DNA of 64,000 nucleotides from Dyella sp. M7H15-1 (GTDB lineage: Bacteria > Pseudomonadota > Gammaproteobacteria > Xanthomonadales > Rhodanobacteraceae): positions 2,914,001 to 2,978,000 of the forward strand of contig NZ_CP035300.1 in assembly GCF_004114615.1 (NCBI RefSeq). Direction: 5' to 3'. Both the position numbers and the translations under genes were made by a program. The notes beneath the pieces were generated by a model. That model was given only the letters and a program-made list of their open reading frames with translations, searched no databases and was not told where the DNA came from. How positions within the stretch are numbered: position 1 is the stretch's first letter; the number at the start of each line of letters is the position of its first letter. This document shows positions 36,901 to 45,515 of this stretch, piece by piece.

Positions 36901-39660
36901 GTTGAGCAAAGCTGCTACGCGAGCTGCGGTGACATTGGGCATCAGCCCGGGCAGGGTGTCCATGTTGGAAGGCATGGTCCGTGCGCGAGCGTGCGCGGCC
37001 AACTGCGCGTGCTGTTCCGGTGCAAGCACGTGCTTGAGCGTGTGCAGGTGGCAGCGCAGCGCGTAACGTGCGCCCGCCTGCGCAGCGCCCATGTGACCAA
37101 GAAACACGCCCACTTTGTCCGGCTGCTGCAACCACGCGTTGCCGCTGCCGGCGGCCAGCATGTCGGCACAGCGCATGATGATCAATTGCGAACGATCCAC
37201 GGCTTGCATGGCCGCCGGGGTCATGCGCACGTCCTGCGGTGGCGGCAAGGGGTAGTCGGTGAACATCCCCGATGGCGCATCGCGTCCGCTCTGCAGCCAG
37301 GCGAGTATCCGTTCCCGCGATGGATCGCCCGGTAAATGGGCCGCCCAATCGATCAGTACCAGCGGATCGTCGTGCTCGGCCTGCATGCGATGTGGCCGAG
37401 GCGTTTCTCCCGGCAGCGGCGGTTCCTGGATCAGCGCAAAAGCATTGGTGCCGCCGAATCCAAAACCGGATATGCCCACGATGCGTGGCCGGCGTGGCTG
37501 GCGGGGCCAGGCTTCGGCGATGCGCGGAATGCGCAGGCTTGGCGCCGTCGATGCCGGGTTTTCCGGGCTACCAAAGCGGGGTTGCGCGGGAATCGCGTCA
37601 TGCTGCAACCCAAGCAGTGCATGGATGACCGATACCGTGCCCGCCGCCCAACCGGTGTGGCCGACCAGGGCCTTGTTGGACGTGACCGTCCAATGTGCAG
37701 TGTCCGACGCCACTGCTCGCAGGGCGTCCAACTCGGAAAGGTCGCCGCGCGGCGTGCCGGTGGCATGGGCGATGATCCAGTCGACATCCGCCGGTGCGAT
37801 GCCCGCCGCGGAGAAGGCGCGCGCGATGGCGAGCTGCTGCCCTTGCGTGTTGGGCGCGTTGATCGCCTTGCCGCGCCCATCGGAACTGGTGCCTATGCCG
37901 GCAAGCATGCCAAGCACCGTATCGCCGTCTTCGACCGCTTGTTTATAGCGCTTGAGCACCACGACCGCTGCGCCATCGGAAAAGGCCGTGCCATTGGCAT
38001 CGCTGGCGAAACTGCGCACTTCATTGCTGGCGCTGATGCCCTGCAGTTTGGAAAAAAGTGTGAGAAAGCGTGCGCCGAGCGCAAAGCTGCCACTGCAGAC
38101 CGCGATGTCGGCATCGCCCGTGCGCAAGGCTTTGGCGCCCAGGTCGATCGCATAGAGCGAAGAGGAGCAAGCGGTGTCGATCACGACGATCTCGGTGTCG
38201 GCGGGAAGGATGCCGTGGATCGCCAGCGACGGAAGGCGATGCGGCAGCACGCTGCTGAGGTCATCCACGGCGTGCGGATAATGGCGCTTCAGTGCTGCGT
38301 GAATCTGCTCATCTGGCAGCAAGCGATCGACAGCTTTCGCGACCAGGGTTTCGTCCAGGTGCTGGTTTCCATCCAGCGCCGCACCCACGACGAACTGAAA
38401 GCGATCCGAATTGCGCGACGCGACGCCATCCAGCGCCTGCAGCACCGAGTGCCGCAGCCATCGCACGCTATGCTCATCGGGTGTCAGTGCGTCGGCGTTC
38501 AATTCGGCCTGCAATCGCGGGTGAGGTTCGAAATGGCGGAGATAGCCGGCTTTTCTCGCGTAATAGCGATCTTCTTCGTTGGCGTCGGCAGACCAAAAAT
38601 CATCGATGTCGTGTCGCTCGCCGGGCTCGGTGAAAACGTTCTTGTCCTGTTGCAGTAATTGCCAGAATGCTTCGGGCGAGCTGGCGCCCGGCACGGCCAT
38701 ACCCATGCCGACGATGGCGATGAGCGGTTCGGTTTTTTCTGCTGCCGGATCCTTCGTTGCTTGAGCCTGCAGCGGCTCGGCGGGTGTTGGCGATACGTCG
38801 GCAACAGTTATCGATGGTGGCGGCAAGTTGGGTTCTTGCGGCGCGGTGCCGCACTCCGGCGGAAAGTCCGGAATTTGCACGAACGCCATCGACTGCGCGG
38901 GTGCAAGCGATCCTAGGCCACCATCCGCGCAGACGATCTGGCCCGTCATCCAGCGTGCATCGTCGCTGACCAGCATGGCCACCAGACGTGCCAGATCGTC
39001 ATGTTGGGTGGTTCGTCCCAATGGCGTGATGTGCTCCATGGCGTGCAACATGTGCGCGCCCATAGGGAAGCTGCGAAACGCGGCACCATCGATCGGCGCA
39101 CAGGACGCGGCATTGACTCGGATGCCGTAGGGGCCGTATTCCACCGCCAGATAACGCGTAAGGGATTCCAATGCGGCTTTGGACGTGCCGACCGCCGAAT
39201 ACTTGCCGACGACGTGCTCGCCGCCGGGCGAGGAAATATTGACGATAACACCGCTGCGTTGCGCCACCATCATCGGCAGCGCATGCATGCAGCATAGGCG
39301 CGCGCCATGGAAATTGACGTCGTGAATGCGCCGCCAGTCGCGTTCGGTCAGCTCGCTGAAATCGTGGAAGGCGCCGATGGCCGCGTTGTTGACCAGGATG
39401 TCGAGGCGGCCGTGGCGTTCGCGGATCTGGCCGAACATCTCGGCTACCTGCTCAGCCTTGGCCACGGACGCGCGCGCAGTCTCCACGGACCAGCCGTTCT
39501 GGTGCATCTCGTTGCAGGTCGATTCCGCGCTTTCGCGATCGTGAAAGTAGTTGATGACGATATGCGCACCGCGCATTGCCAATTCGATGGCGATCGCGCG
39601 GCCTGCGGACCGGCCACCGCCGGTCACCAGTGCAACGCGCCCTTGTAGCGAAGCAGTCAT
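33973..39660 (-). CDS. Iterative PKS/FAS-like megasynthase: FabL-like ER, KS, KS-degenerate (CLF-like), KR, DH
   Basis: A 1895-residue multidomain enzyme. Residues 1-255: SDR domain with the Tyr-x6-Lys motif of enoyl-ACP reductases (KYSAVGTSKAALESLTRYLA, Tyr154/Lys161), closest in wording to FabL. 311-755: ketosynthase with Cys498 (DTACSSS), His632 (AHATGT) and His668 (VGHTG). About 765-1065: second KS-like domain with the Cys position replaced (AIDGGRDSAL, Arg932), like the chain-length-factor of PUFA synthases. 1100-1270: probable KR structural subdomain. 1288-1500: KR with TGGARGIT, Ser1467 and Tyr1480. 1596-1870: dehydratase with HLVDGRPCIP (His1614) and LDGGP (Asp1742). No ACP or AT is present; these are on the next gene. 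With that gene and the PPTase it forms a complete reducing cycle. Product unknown, most likely a lipid or polyketide chain. Domain borders are estimates. Confidence 0.85.
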   Translation of the reverse strand: MTASLQGRVALVTGGGRSAGRAIAIELAMRGAHIVINYFHDRESAESTCNEMHQNGWSVETARASVAKAEQVAEMFGQIRERHGRLDILVNNAAIGAFHDFSELTERDWRRIHDVNFHGARLCCMHALPMMVAQRSGVIVNISSPGGEHVVGKYSAVGTSKAALESLTRYLAVEYGPYGIRVNAASCAPIDGAAFRSFPMGAHMLHAMEHITPLGRTTQHDDLARLVAMLVSDDARWMTGQIVCADGGLGSLAPAQSMAFVQIPDFPPECGTAPQEPNLPPPSITVADVSPTPAEPLQAQATKDPAAEKTEPLIAIVGMGMAVPGASSPEAFWQLLQQDKNVFTEPGERHDIDDFWSADANEEDRYYARKAGYLRHFEPHPRLQAELNADALTPDEHSVRWLRHSVLQALDGVASRNSDRFQFVVGAALDGNQHLDETLVAKAVDRLLPDEQIHAALKRHYPHAVDDLSSVLPHRLPSLAIHGILPADTEIVVIDTACSSSLYAIDLGAKALRTGDADIAVCSGSFALGARFLTLFSKLQGISASNEVRSFASDANGTAFSDGAAVVVLKRYKQAVEDGDTVLGMLAGIGTSSDGRGKAINAPNTQGQQLAIARAFSAAGIAPADVDWIIAHATGTPRGDLSELDALRAVASDTAHWTVTSNKALVGHTGWAAGTVSVIHALLGLQHDAIPAQPRFGSPENPASTAPSLRIPRIAEAWPRQPRRPRIVGISGFGFGGTNAFALIQEPPLPGETPRPHRMQAEHDDPLVLIDWAAHLPGDPSRERILAWLQSGRDAPSGMFTDYPLPPPQDVRMTPAAMQAVDRSQLIIMRCADMLAAGSGNAWLQQPDKVGVFLGHMGAAQAGARYALRCHLHTLKHVLAPEQHAQLAAHARARTMPSNMDTLPGLMPNVTAARVAALLNLRGPNMAIDGGRDSALCALAVAARYVQAGDIDAALVFALNAYTDPEMTKTVAPDAVPAEGAFGFALTRRSIARAHGIAELAQLEVLHHGMPDADASLQDHAADSIPPHRTMLGADSALRLLRAMTRDTPKVLACQDMQHRLALRITPAKTHAPDRVSDAQTDIVQRHIQVMQLAPTEKARAPLVTHAAETITLTDSVEIAHAIIARNDSLVLLASARMTEDDYAAAIGEHIIRHIRVIVAGGALPLPKRTEALHDCCFLALQRHREPLNEHGSFGILLLSAFERGTPKPHVGLFTGFAASLPWDLHGCLVCSLVSDIESLEPGLQALNEEMLLARRHPVTYHIAGKRFELAFQAAPDSKDGEAGTRLGTAPVVVATGGARGITAQMLLTLAARTPLRLWLLGSQPLPDEADVAMLAAGRAVLLEQWRECEPNVSIAALSRRFDRLQDGALKLRNLAALRRYCGAEHVHYLACDTTDAEAVDDTMRQVLGAESHIDLLVHGAGVHRTSLKGKPLDVFKTVRDIKIKGYLNLKHALANAPPAIWCNIGSVSAYIGAQGDQDYTSANGFLCTAAEHAHIVRGSDEFTLSWPLWKEAGFAAQPVFRGLMQRRELFSGMSTEHATAHFLHDIAEPAPRDAHSIYLGKAEFRTLGKLADAASVADASRRYGFIDEKTETATHGSWHVTIGLDRHAYLLDHLVDGRPCIPGTIHLEIAAEAAKALAPELTIHAFRDVVFSHFLRGPVAWWPAEITVTADLVSATAGLSVVQVFIESQTVTKDGYHLGAPRRHAAITVELGAAPHSCNAVWPSDHSRDTGQSLLDPYCLDGGPILLRHAFHAICNLREHHDGIRASLDLSAAEKDPSLRQFVIPSIAMDALARTRFLSLHGGRQTVSVFGGVARIDVYTTGNDADLYRAYGSALHLHYHQGANSPRLVALAPDGRILLEIAGIMPIEWAQFEWDTGRFHAVPTPLVRADPALA

Positions 39661-39747
39661 GGGTCGGCTCCTGCGGCAGGTCCGCCTTCAAGCGCAAGCT
39701 GAGCGATTGGGGCTGGAGCTTGCGCAGTGTTTCGTGTGCTATGACCG

Positions 39748-41034
39748 TTAATGAATTTGCGGGTTTTTCAGGTGATCTTGGATATAGCCGGCGACCGACT
39801 TCAGGGTCGGGTAGTTGCCGATGCGAAAGCCATCGGAAATGCCCGCGGCGTGGTAGCGCTCAATCGCACGCGCGAGCAACTCGCTTTGCTTGAGTGAATC
39901 GATGCCGAGGTCCGATTCGAGATCGGCCGAATCCGTTAGGTACTGCTGCGGATAGCCCAGCCATTCCGCATAAAGGTTGCGTAGTTCGGCAACCAGATCG
40001 GCCGGTTTGCGTTCTGGCGGTTCCTCCTGGCGTACGTGCGTGTCTCTCGATGCCGAGGCAGGTAAAGCGACGATTTCGGGTGGCACGGGGAGGGATGGCA
40101 TGGTTTGCGCGCGGTGCGGTGCGTCGCTGAAAGTGCGTGCCTGCACGTGCGGAACACATTGATTGACCAGCCTCGTCAGCAAGGAGGTGGCACTGCATTC
40201 GATAAAGTCATCCACGCCCCAGGCATGCAGGGTCCGGATGGCATCCATGAAACGCACCGGTTGCAAGAAATGCCCGGCGATCCGCCCGGCAATGTCGGTG
40301 GCCTTGTCGTAGAAAGCTCCGTCAATCGGCGAATAGACCGCGCGTTCCGGCGTGTTGATGGTGATGGGGCGGATCGCTTCGTGGAATTGCCGTGCGGCGG
40401 CTTTTAGCAAGGGGTTATGGAAGGGGATGGGCGAAGGCAAGGTGATGCACTTGATGCCTAGGGCGGTAGCGACGGCGCTCACGCTTGCCAACGCCTGTGG
40501 TGTTCCGGACAGCACGGTCTGGCGCGGTGCGTTGGCGGCAGCAACAGCTAGATCGGCATGTCCGATGGCAGCCACCAAGTGCAGCGCACGTTCCATGCCG
40601 ATCGCTATCGCCATCATGCCGCCGGCGGTCGATGGGTCCGCCTGCGCCGCCTTGGTGCGTGCGACGACGATCTGCGCGCCATCGTCGACGCTCCATGCGT
40701 TGGCGAGCGTCAAGGCGGGAATTTCACCCAGGCTGTGGCCGATCAGGATGGTGTCGCGCGGCGCACGCTCGGCGGCCAGATGCCCGAACGCAAGTGCTTG
40801 CGCGTAAAGCGCAAGTTGCAGGCGCATAACATCGTTTGCCAAGAGGCTGGCTATCGGAGGTGAATAGGGATCCAGCAGCAAGGGCGACATGGGCGCTTGC
40901 GCGTGTTGTCTTGCCACGTTGTCGGTGGTGGTGAGGATGTCCGAAACGGCAGATAGTTGCGCGAAGGCTTGCAGACATCCTGGTGCATACGCGCCCTGGC
41001 CTGGAAAGAGTAAAGCAGTAGTCGTTGCGTGCAT
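39748..41034 (-). CDS. Acyltransferase-acyl carrier protein didomain (AT-ACP)
   Basis: The 428-residue partner of the megasynthase, encoded 87 bases upstream of it on the same strand. The malonyl-type AT spans residues 5-300, with LLFPGQGAY, nucleophile Ser101 in GHSLGE, Arg126 (VVAR, expected to hold the malonyl carboxylate) and His206 (PFHNP). A Pro-rich linker follows, then one ACP at residues 345-425, with phosphopantetheine Ser380 in DLGIDSLKQSE. Loading of extender and the growing chain therefore happens here, in trans to KS, KR, DH and ER. A single ACP contrasts with the tandem ACPs of PUFA synthases. Confidence 0.9.
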   Translation of the reverse strand: MHATTTALLFPGQGAYAPGCLQAFAQLSAVSDILTTTDNVARQHAQAPMSPLLLDPYSPPIASLLANDVMRLQLALYAQALAFGHLAAERAPRDTILIGHSLGEIPALTLANAWSVDDGAQIVVARTKAAQADPSTAGGMMAIAIGMERALHLVAAIGHADLAVAAANAPRQTVLSGTPQALASVSAVATALGIKCITLPSPIPFHNPLLKAAARQFHEAIRPITINTPERAVYSPIDGAFYDKATDIAGRIAGHFLQPVRFMDAIRTLHAWGVDDFIECSATSLLTRLVNQCVPHVQARTFSDAPHRAQTMPSLPVPPEIVALPASASRDTHVRQEEPPERKPADLVAELRNLYAEWLGYPQQYLTDSADLESDLGIDSLKQSELLARAIERYHAAGISDGFRIGNYPTLKSVAGYIQDHLKNPQIH

Positions 41035-41293
41035 GACACATCCTTGACGTGATGACGACTAGGGTAAGGATTATCCAAAGACGACCTGTTTTCTCTTTGA
41101 GAAAGACGGGTGTGTTTGGCGTAACGAAAAAGAGGGACACATTTGAAAGTGAGAACGGGTTCCCATGTTGCATCCAGCCCTTGTCAAAACCTGCATGGAC
41201 CATCGCTTGATGCTGTGACCTTGATGCTGCGACGTTGCCTCATGCAATGCTGGATCATCGCGCCAGGTATCGCTGGCAAACGGAGCGTGCCGT
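41035..41293. promoter_or_regulatory. Divergent control region of the PKS locus
   Basis: 260 bases between the AT-ACP start (minus) and an SDR (plus). It holds TTTCTC-TTT-GAGAAA (41090-41104), an operator-like inverted repeat near the AT-ACP start. It also holds a tandem 14-base direct repeat TTGATGCTGTGACC / TTGATGCTGCGACG (41207-41234), which differs at two bases. No regulator gene is adjacent. Confidence 0.45.
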
Positions 41294-42199
41294 ATGTCGA
41301 TGCGTGTACAACATCTTGAAGGCCAGGTGGCGATCGTTACCGGTGCGTCGCGCGGGCTGGGGCGCATTTACGCCGAGAAGCTTGCCTCGCAGCGCATGAC
41401 CGTGGCGTTGCTGGCGCGCGATCGTTTCGCACTGGATACGGTCTCGGAACATATCCATGCGGTGGGGGGGAACGCTGTCGTTATCGAATCCGATGTCGGT
41501 GACCAGGCCTCCATTGCCGACGCGTTCGCCCAAGTGGATGAGCGTTTGGGACGCGTTGATCTGCTGATCAACTGCGCCGGCGACACGCCCGCCGTGGGCC
41601 AGGCGTGGGATATCGACCATGCACAGTGGTGGCGCACGATGGAAGTGCACGTGCGCGGAAGTTTTCTGTGCATGCAGGAAGCGATGCGACGCATGGTTGT
41701 CAGCGGTGGCGGCCGCATCGTCAACCTTGCCAGTCGGGCAGGTGCTCCGCGCTGGGCCACCGTGTCGGCTTACTCGGTGGCCAAGGCCGCCATCATCAAG
41801 CTGACCGAGAACGTTGCCGAGGAGGCGCGCGAAAAAGGGATATGCGTTTTCGCCTTCAACCCCGGTGTGGTGCAAGGCGTTGGCATGCTTGAAACCGCGA
41901 GCCATGTGGCGACGGAGCCTGGTACGGTTTGGGCGGATCTCGGCGACTGGTTTCGCCGAAGAGGCGAAACGGGACACTTGGTTTCGGCCGAGCGGGGTGC
42001 GGAGATCATCGTGGCCTTGGCGAAAGGCGAGTGCGATTTTCTCAGTGGACGTTACCTGGCGGTTGGCGATGATTTTGCCTCCTTGCGTAAACAGGCGCGT
42101 ATGATCGAGAACAGCGACGTGTTGACCATGCGCATACGGGAAGTCGATTGGATAGCCCGAAAGCAGCCGGCAGAGGTCTCTGGGGCTGGGTTGCGCTAA
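41294..42199 (+). CDS. SDR-family oxidoreductase, divergent to the PKS genes
   Basis: This 301-residue short-chain dehydrogenase has TGASRGLG cofactor loop, INCAG, catalytic Ser (NLASRAG) and YSVAK (YxxxK). A C-terminal extension of about 50 residues follows the usual SDR core. cggag precedes the ATG at eight-base spacing. Its shared promoter region with the AT-ACP/megasynthase genes suggests a tailoring or reducing step in the same pathway, but that is inference from position. Its ordinary YxxxK contrasts with the Tyr-x6-Lys of the SDR domain in the megasynthase. Confidence 0.87.
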   Translation: MSMRVQHLEGQVAIVTGASRGLGRIYAEKLASQRMTVALLARDRFALDTVSEHIHAVGGNAVVIESDVGDQASIADAFAQVDERLGRVDLLINCAGDTPAVGQAWDIDHAQWWRTMEVHVRGSFLCMQEAMRRMVVSGGGRIVNLASRAGAPRWATVSAYSVAKAAIIKLTENVAEEAREKGICVFAFNPGVVQGVGMLETASHVATEPGTVWADLGDWFRRRGETGHLVSAERGAEIIVALAKGECDFLSGRYLAVGDDFASLRKQARMIENSDVLTMRIREVDWIARKQPAEVSGAGLR

Positions 42200-42296
42200 T
42201 CAATCTGCGATTGCGTCAATGTGTGTGATCAATGCGATATCGCTGGCGAGGCTTTCTTCCATTGCTCTATCCAGATCAAAGGTGATGGATACCAGA

Positions 42297-45200
42297 TCAC
42301 TCGCCGATCGTCAGCAACGAGGCGTTGCCACCTGCCGCTGTGGTGTTGATGGTGAGCGTACGCTCACCCGCAAAACGCAACAGATAGTGCGGACCGCCGG
42401 CTTTCGGGCCGGTACCGGACAGGCTTTCGCCCCCGAACGGCTGCACGCCGACCACCGCGCCGATCTGATTACGGTTGACATAGCAGTTGCCGACGCGGGC
42501 GTGGCTACGAATGTATTCCACGGTGTCGTCGATGCGGCTGTGCACACCGAGGGTGAGGCCGTAGCCGGTGCCGTTGATGGCGTCGATGACCTTGGGCAGT
42601 TCCGCACCCTTCCAGCGGATCACGTGCAGCACGGGGCCGAACACTTCGCGCTTGAGGATGTCGAGCGATGGGATTTCATACGCGCGCGGTGCGAAGAAGG
42701 TGCCGTTGCCAGTGGTGGCCGGATCGAGCTTGGCTTCGGCGATCTTCTTGGTTTCCTTGTCCATGCGTGCGGCATGGTCGTTGAGGATTTTCAGTGCGTC
42801 TTCATCGATCACCGGACCCACGTCAGTGGAGAGTTGGCCCGGATCGCCCACCTTCAGTTCGGCCATGGCGCCAGCGAGCATGCCGATCACCTTGTCGGCG
42901 ATGTCTTCCTGCACGAACAGCACGCGTGCGGCGGAGCAACGCTGACCGGCGGACTGGAAGGCGGAGGCGATCACGTCCTTGACGATCTGCTCGGGTAGGG
43001 CGGAGGAGTCGGCGATCATCGCGTTCTGGCCGCCGGTCTCGGCGATCAGGGCGGCGATCGGTGCGTTGCGCGCGGCAAGCGCGCGGTTGATCGCCCAGGC
43101 GGTTTCGGTGGAGCCGGTGAAAGCGACGCCGGCCACGCGTGGATCTTTGGTGAGCGCCGCGCCAACCACGGCGCCATCACCCGGTAGGTATTGCAGTACG
43201 TCGGTGGGTACGCCCGCTTCGTGCAGCAATTTTATCGCGGCATAGCCGATCAGGCTGGTTTGCTCGGCGGGCTTGGCGATCACGCTGTTGCCGGCAGCCA
43301 GAGCAGCGGACACTTGGCCGAGGAAGATCGCCAACGGGAAGTTCCACGGGCTGATGCAGACGAATACGCCGCGACCGTTGAGAAAGAGCTGGTTGCTTTC
43401 GCCGGTCGGGCCAGGCAACTGTTCCGGATGGCCGAACAGACGACGCGCCATCGCAGCGTAGTAACGCAGGAAGTCGGCCGCTTCGCGGATTTCGGCGATG
43501 GCGTCGGGCAAGCTCTTGCCGGCTTCGCGTACGCACAGTGCGATGAATTCGCTGCGGCGCGCTTCGAGCTGGTCGGCGGCATGCTCAAGAATGGCAGCGC
43601 GGCTGGCGGCCGGAAGACGGTCCCAGTTCGGTTGCGCGGCTACGCCGTTGGTCAGCGCTTTGTCGACCAGTGCGGCATCAGCGCTGACATAGCTGCCGAC
43701 AACGTCGCGACGGTCGGCTGGATTGGCGACCTGCACGGTCGGGCCGTTGCCCTGGGCGCCCGGCACCAAGGCCATGGCATTCCACGAGCCGGACTTCGCA
43801 TTAACCGCCTCGGCGAGGGCCTTCAGTTCATTGTCGTTGGAGAAGTTGACGCCCATGGAGTTCTTCCTGGATACCGAATTGGAATCTTGCGCAAGCGCAA
43901 AATGGTCACCGAAGAGATTGATCGGCAGCAGAATACGTGGATGTGCATGGCTGCCATGATGGGCAGTGGCGAAGCGGCGCACTGTTTCGCAGGGATCGGC
44001 CACCAGGTCGCGCACCGGTAGCGTTTCATCCACCACACGGTTGACGAAGCTGGTGTTGGCGCCGTTTTCAAGCAGGCGGCGCACCAGATACGGCAGCAGG
44101 TCTTCGTGCGTGCCAACCGGCGCATACACGCGGCAGGGTACGTTGAGCCCGCTTTTATCGGTTTGGGGTGTGCCGATCACTTCGGCGTAGAGATCCGTGC
44201 CCATGCCGTGTAGACGTTGGAATTCGAACGGACGGCCGCGCGCAATGTGATGCGCGGCGGCGATGGTGTGCGCGTTGTGTGTGGCAAACTGCGGATAGAT
44301 CAGATCGCTGCCCGCGTCGAACAGCTTATGCGCGCAGGCCATGTAAGAGACGTCGGTGTTCGGCTTGCGCGTATACAGCGGATAGCCGGACAGGCCAAGC
44401 TCCTGTGCACGCTTGATTTCGGCATCCCAGTACGCACCTTTCACTAGGCGCACGTACCAGCGGCGATCAGCGGCACGGGCGGTTTCGATCAGCCAGTCGA
44501 TCACCAACGGCGTGCGCTTGGAGTAAGCCTGCACCACGATCCCTAAGCCATTCCAGCCTTGCAACGAAGGATGCGCGAAAACGTCGCCGATGATGTCGAG
44601 CGAGAGTTCCAGGCGATCGGCTTCCTCCGCATCCACGGACAACGCAATGCCTTGTTTCATCGCGAGCTGCGACAGTTCCAGCAGTTTGGCGGTGAGATCG
44701 CGGCGTGCGCGTGTGCGGTGGGCGACTTCATAACGCGGATGCAGCGCGGAGAGTTTCACAGAGATCGACGGCGCATCCGTGTGATTGGCGAATGGCCCGC
44801 GCCCGCCGATGGCGGCGATGGCGTTGCGGTAATCCTGCTGATAGCGCTCGGCGGTTTCGCGGGTCAGTGCCGACTCGCCCAGCATGTCGTAGGAATAGCG
44901 ATAAACGGCATATTCGGGTTTGGCGCAACGATCGAGCGCTTCGTTGATGGTCTGCCCCATCACGAACTGATGCCCCATGATGCGCATGGCCTGGCGCACG
45001 GCCAGGCGAATCGCTGGTTCGCCCGCGCGGCCGACCAGGCGGCGCAGCGCACCGGTGAAATCGTGGCGGGTTTCCTCGGCCAGGTTCACCAGCTTGCCGG
45101 TGAGCATCAAACCCCAGGTGGAGGCGTTGACGAACAGCGACTGGTTTTGGCCCATGTGCTTCTTCCAGTTCGCGTCGCCCAGCTTGTCGCGGATCAGCTT

Positions 45201-45515
45201 GTCTGCGGTGGCCCTGTCCGGAATGCGTAGCAGGGCTTCGGCCACGCACATCAGCAGCACACCTTCCTCGCTGGAAAGGTCGTACTGGCGCATGAAGGAT
45301 TCCACCGCGCTCTGGTCTTTGGCACGCGCACGCACGCGGGTAACCAGGTCGGCGGCCAGGTCGATCACCTTTTCGCGTTCGACCGGCGGCAGGGTGGCTT
45401 GAGCGAGCAGGTCGTTGACGGCTTCGGTCTCGTCGCGCAGCCAGGCAGCAGTAATGCGTGCACGGGCCGGCTCGGTGCCGGTCGGCAGTTCGGGTGTGAG
45501 AATAGGTTGGGTCAC
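42297..45515 (-). CDS. putA: Bifunctional proline dehydrogenase / P5C dehydrogenase PutA
   Basis: PutA oxidises proline to glutamate in two steps with FAD and NAD. The 1072-residue protein has an alpha-helical arm, the PRODH barrel (ISVKLSALHPRYE, YVRLVKGAYWD, FATHNAHT) and the P5CDH domain (SPWNFPLAIF, FTGSTETAWAI, nucleophile Cys860 in GQRCSAARVL). It lacks the N-terminal ribbon-helix-helix DNA-binding domain of E. coli PutA, so it should not be a repressor. The start MTQPILTPELPTG is accepted; there is no better upstream ATG. Confidence 0.96.
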   Translation of the reverse strand: MTQPILTPELPTGTEPARARITAAWLRDETEAVNDLLAQATLPPVEREKVIDLAADLVTRVRARAKDQSAVESFMRQYDLSSEEGVLLMCVAEALLRIPDRATADKLIRDKLGDANWKKHMGQNQSLFVNASTWGLMLTGKLVNLAEETRHDFTGALRRLVGRAGEPAIRLAVRQAMRIMGHQFVMGQTINEALDRCAKPEYAVYRYSYDMLGESALTRETAERYQQDYRNAIAAIGGRGPFANHTDAPSISVKLSALHPRYEVAHRTRARRDLTAKLLELSQLAMKQGIALSVDAEEADRLELSLDIIGDVFAHPSLQGWNGLGIVVQAYSKRTPLVIDWLIETARAADRRWYVRLVKGAYWDAEIKRAQELGLSGYPLYTRKPNTDVSYMACAHKLFDAGSDLIYPQFATHNAHTIAAAHHIARGRPFEFQRLHGMGTDLYAEVIGTPQTDKSGLNVPCRVYAPVGTHEDLLPYLVRRLLENGANTSFVNRVVDETLPVRDLVADPCETVRRFATAHHGSHAHPRILLPINLFGDHFALAQDSNSVSRKNSMGVNFSNDNELKALAEAVNAKSGSWNAMALVPGAQGNGPTVQVANPADRRDVVGSYVSADAALVDKALTNGVAAQPNWDRLPAASRAAILEHAADQLEARRSEFIALCVREAGKSLPDAIAEIREAADFLRYYAAMARRLFGHPEQLPGPTGESNQLFLNGRGVFVCISPWNFPLAIFLGQVSAALAAGNSVIAKPAEQTSLIGYAAIKLLHEAGVPTDVLQYLPGDGAVVGAALTKDPRVAGVAFTGSTETAWAINRALAARNAPIAALIAETGGQNAMIADSSALPEQIVKDVIASAFQSAGQRCSAARVLFVQEDIADKVIGMLAGAMAELKVGDPGQLSTDVGPVIDEDALKILNDHAARMDKETKKIAEAKLDPATTGNGTFFAPRAYEIPSLDILKREVFGPVLHVIRWKGAELPKVIDAINGTGYGLTLGVHSRIDDTVEYIRSHARVGNCYVNRNQIGAVVGVQPFGGESLSGTGPKAGGPHYLLRFAGERTLTINTTAAGGNASLLTIGE

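Noticed and set aside
37336-38658. 440-residue plus-strand ORF opposite the megasynthase
   Set aside because: It is an antisense shadow of the KS domain; basic low-complexity translation with no family features.
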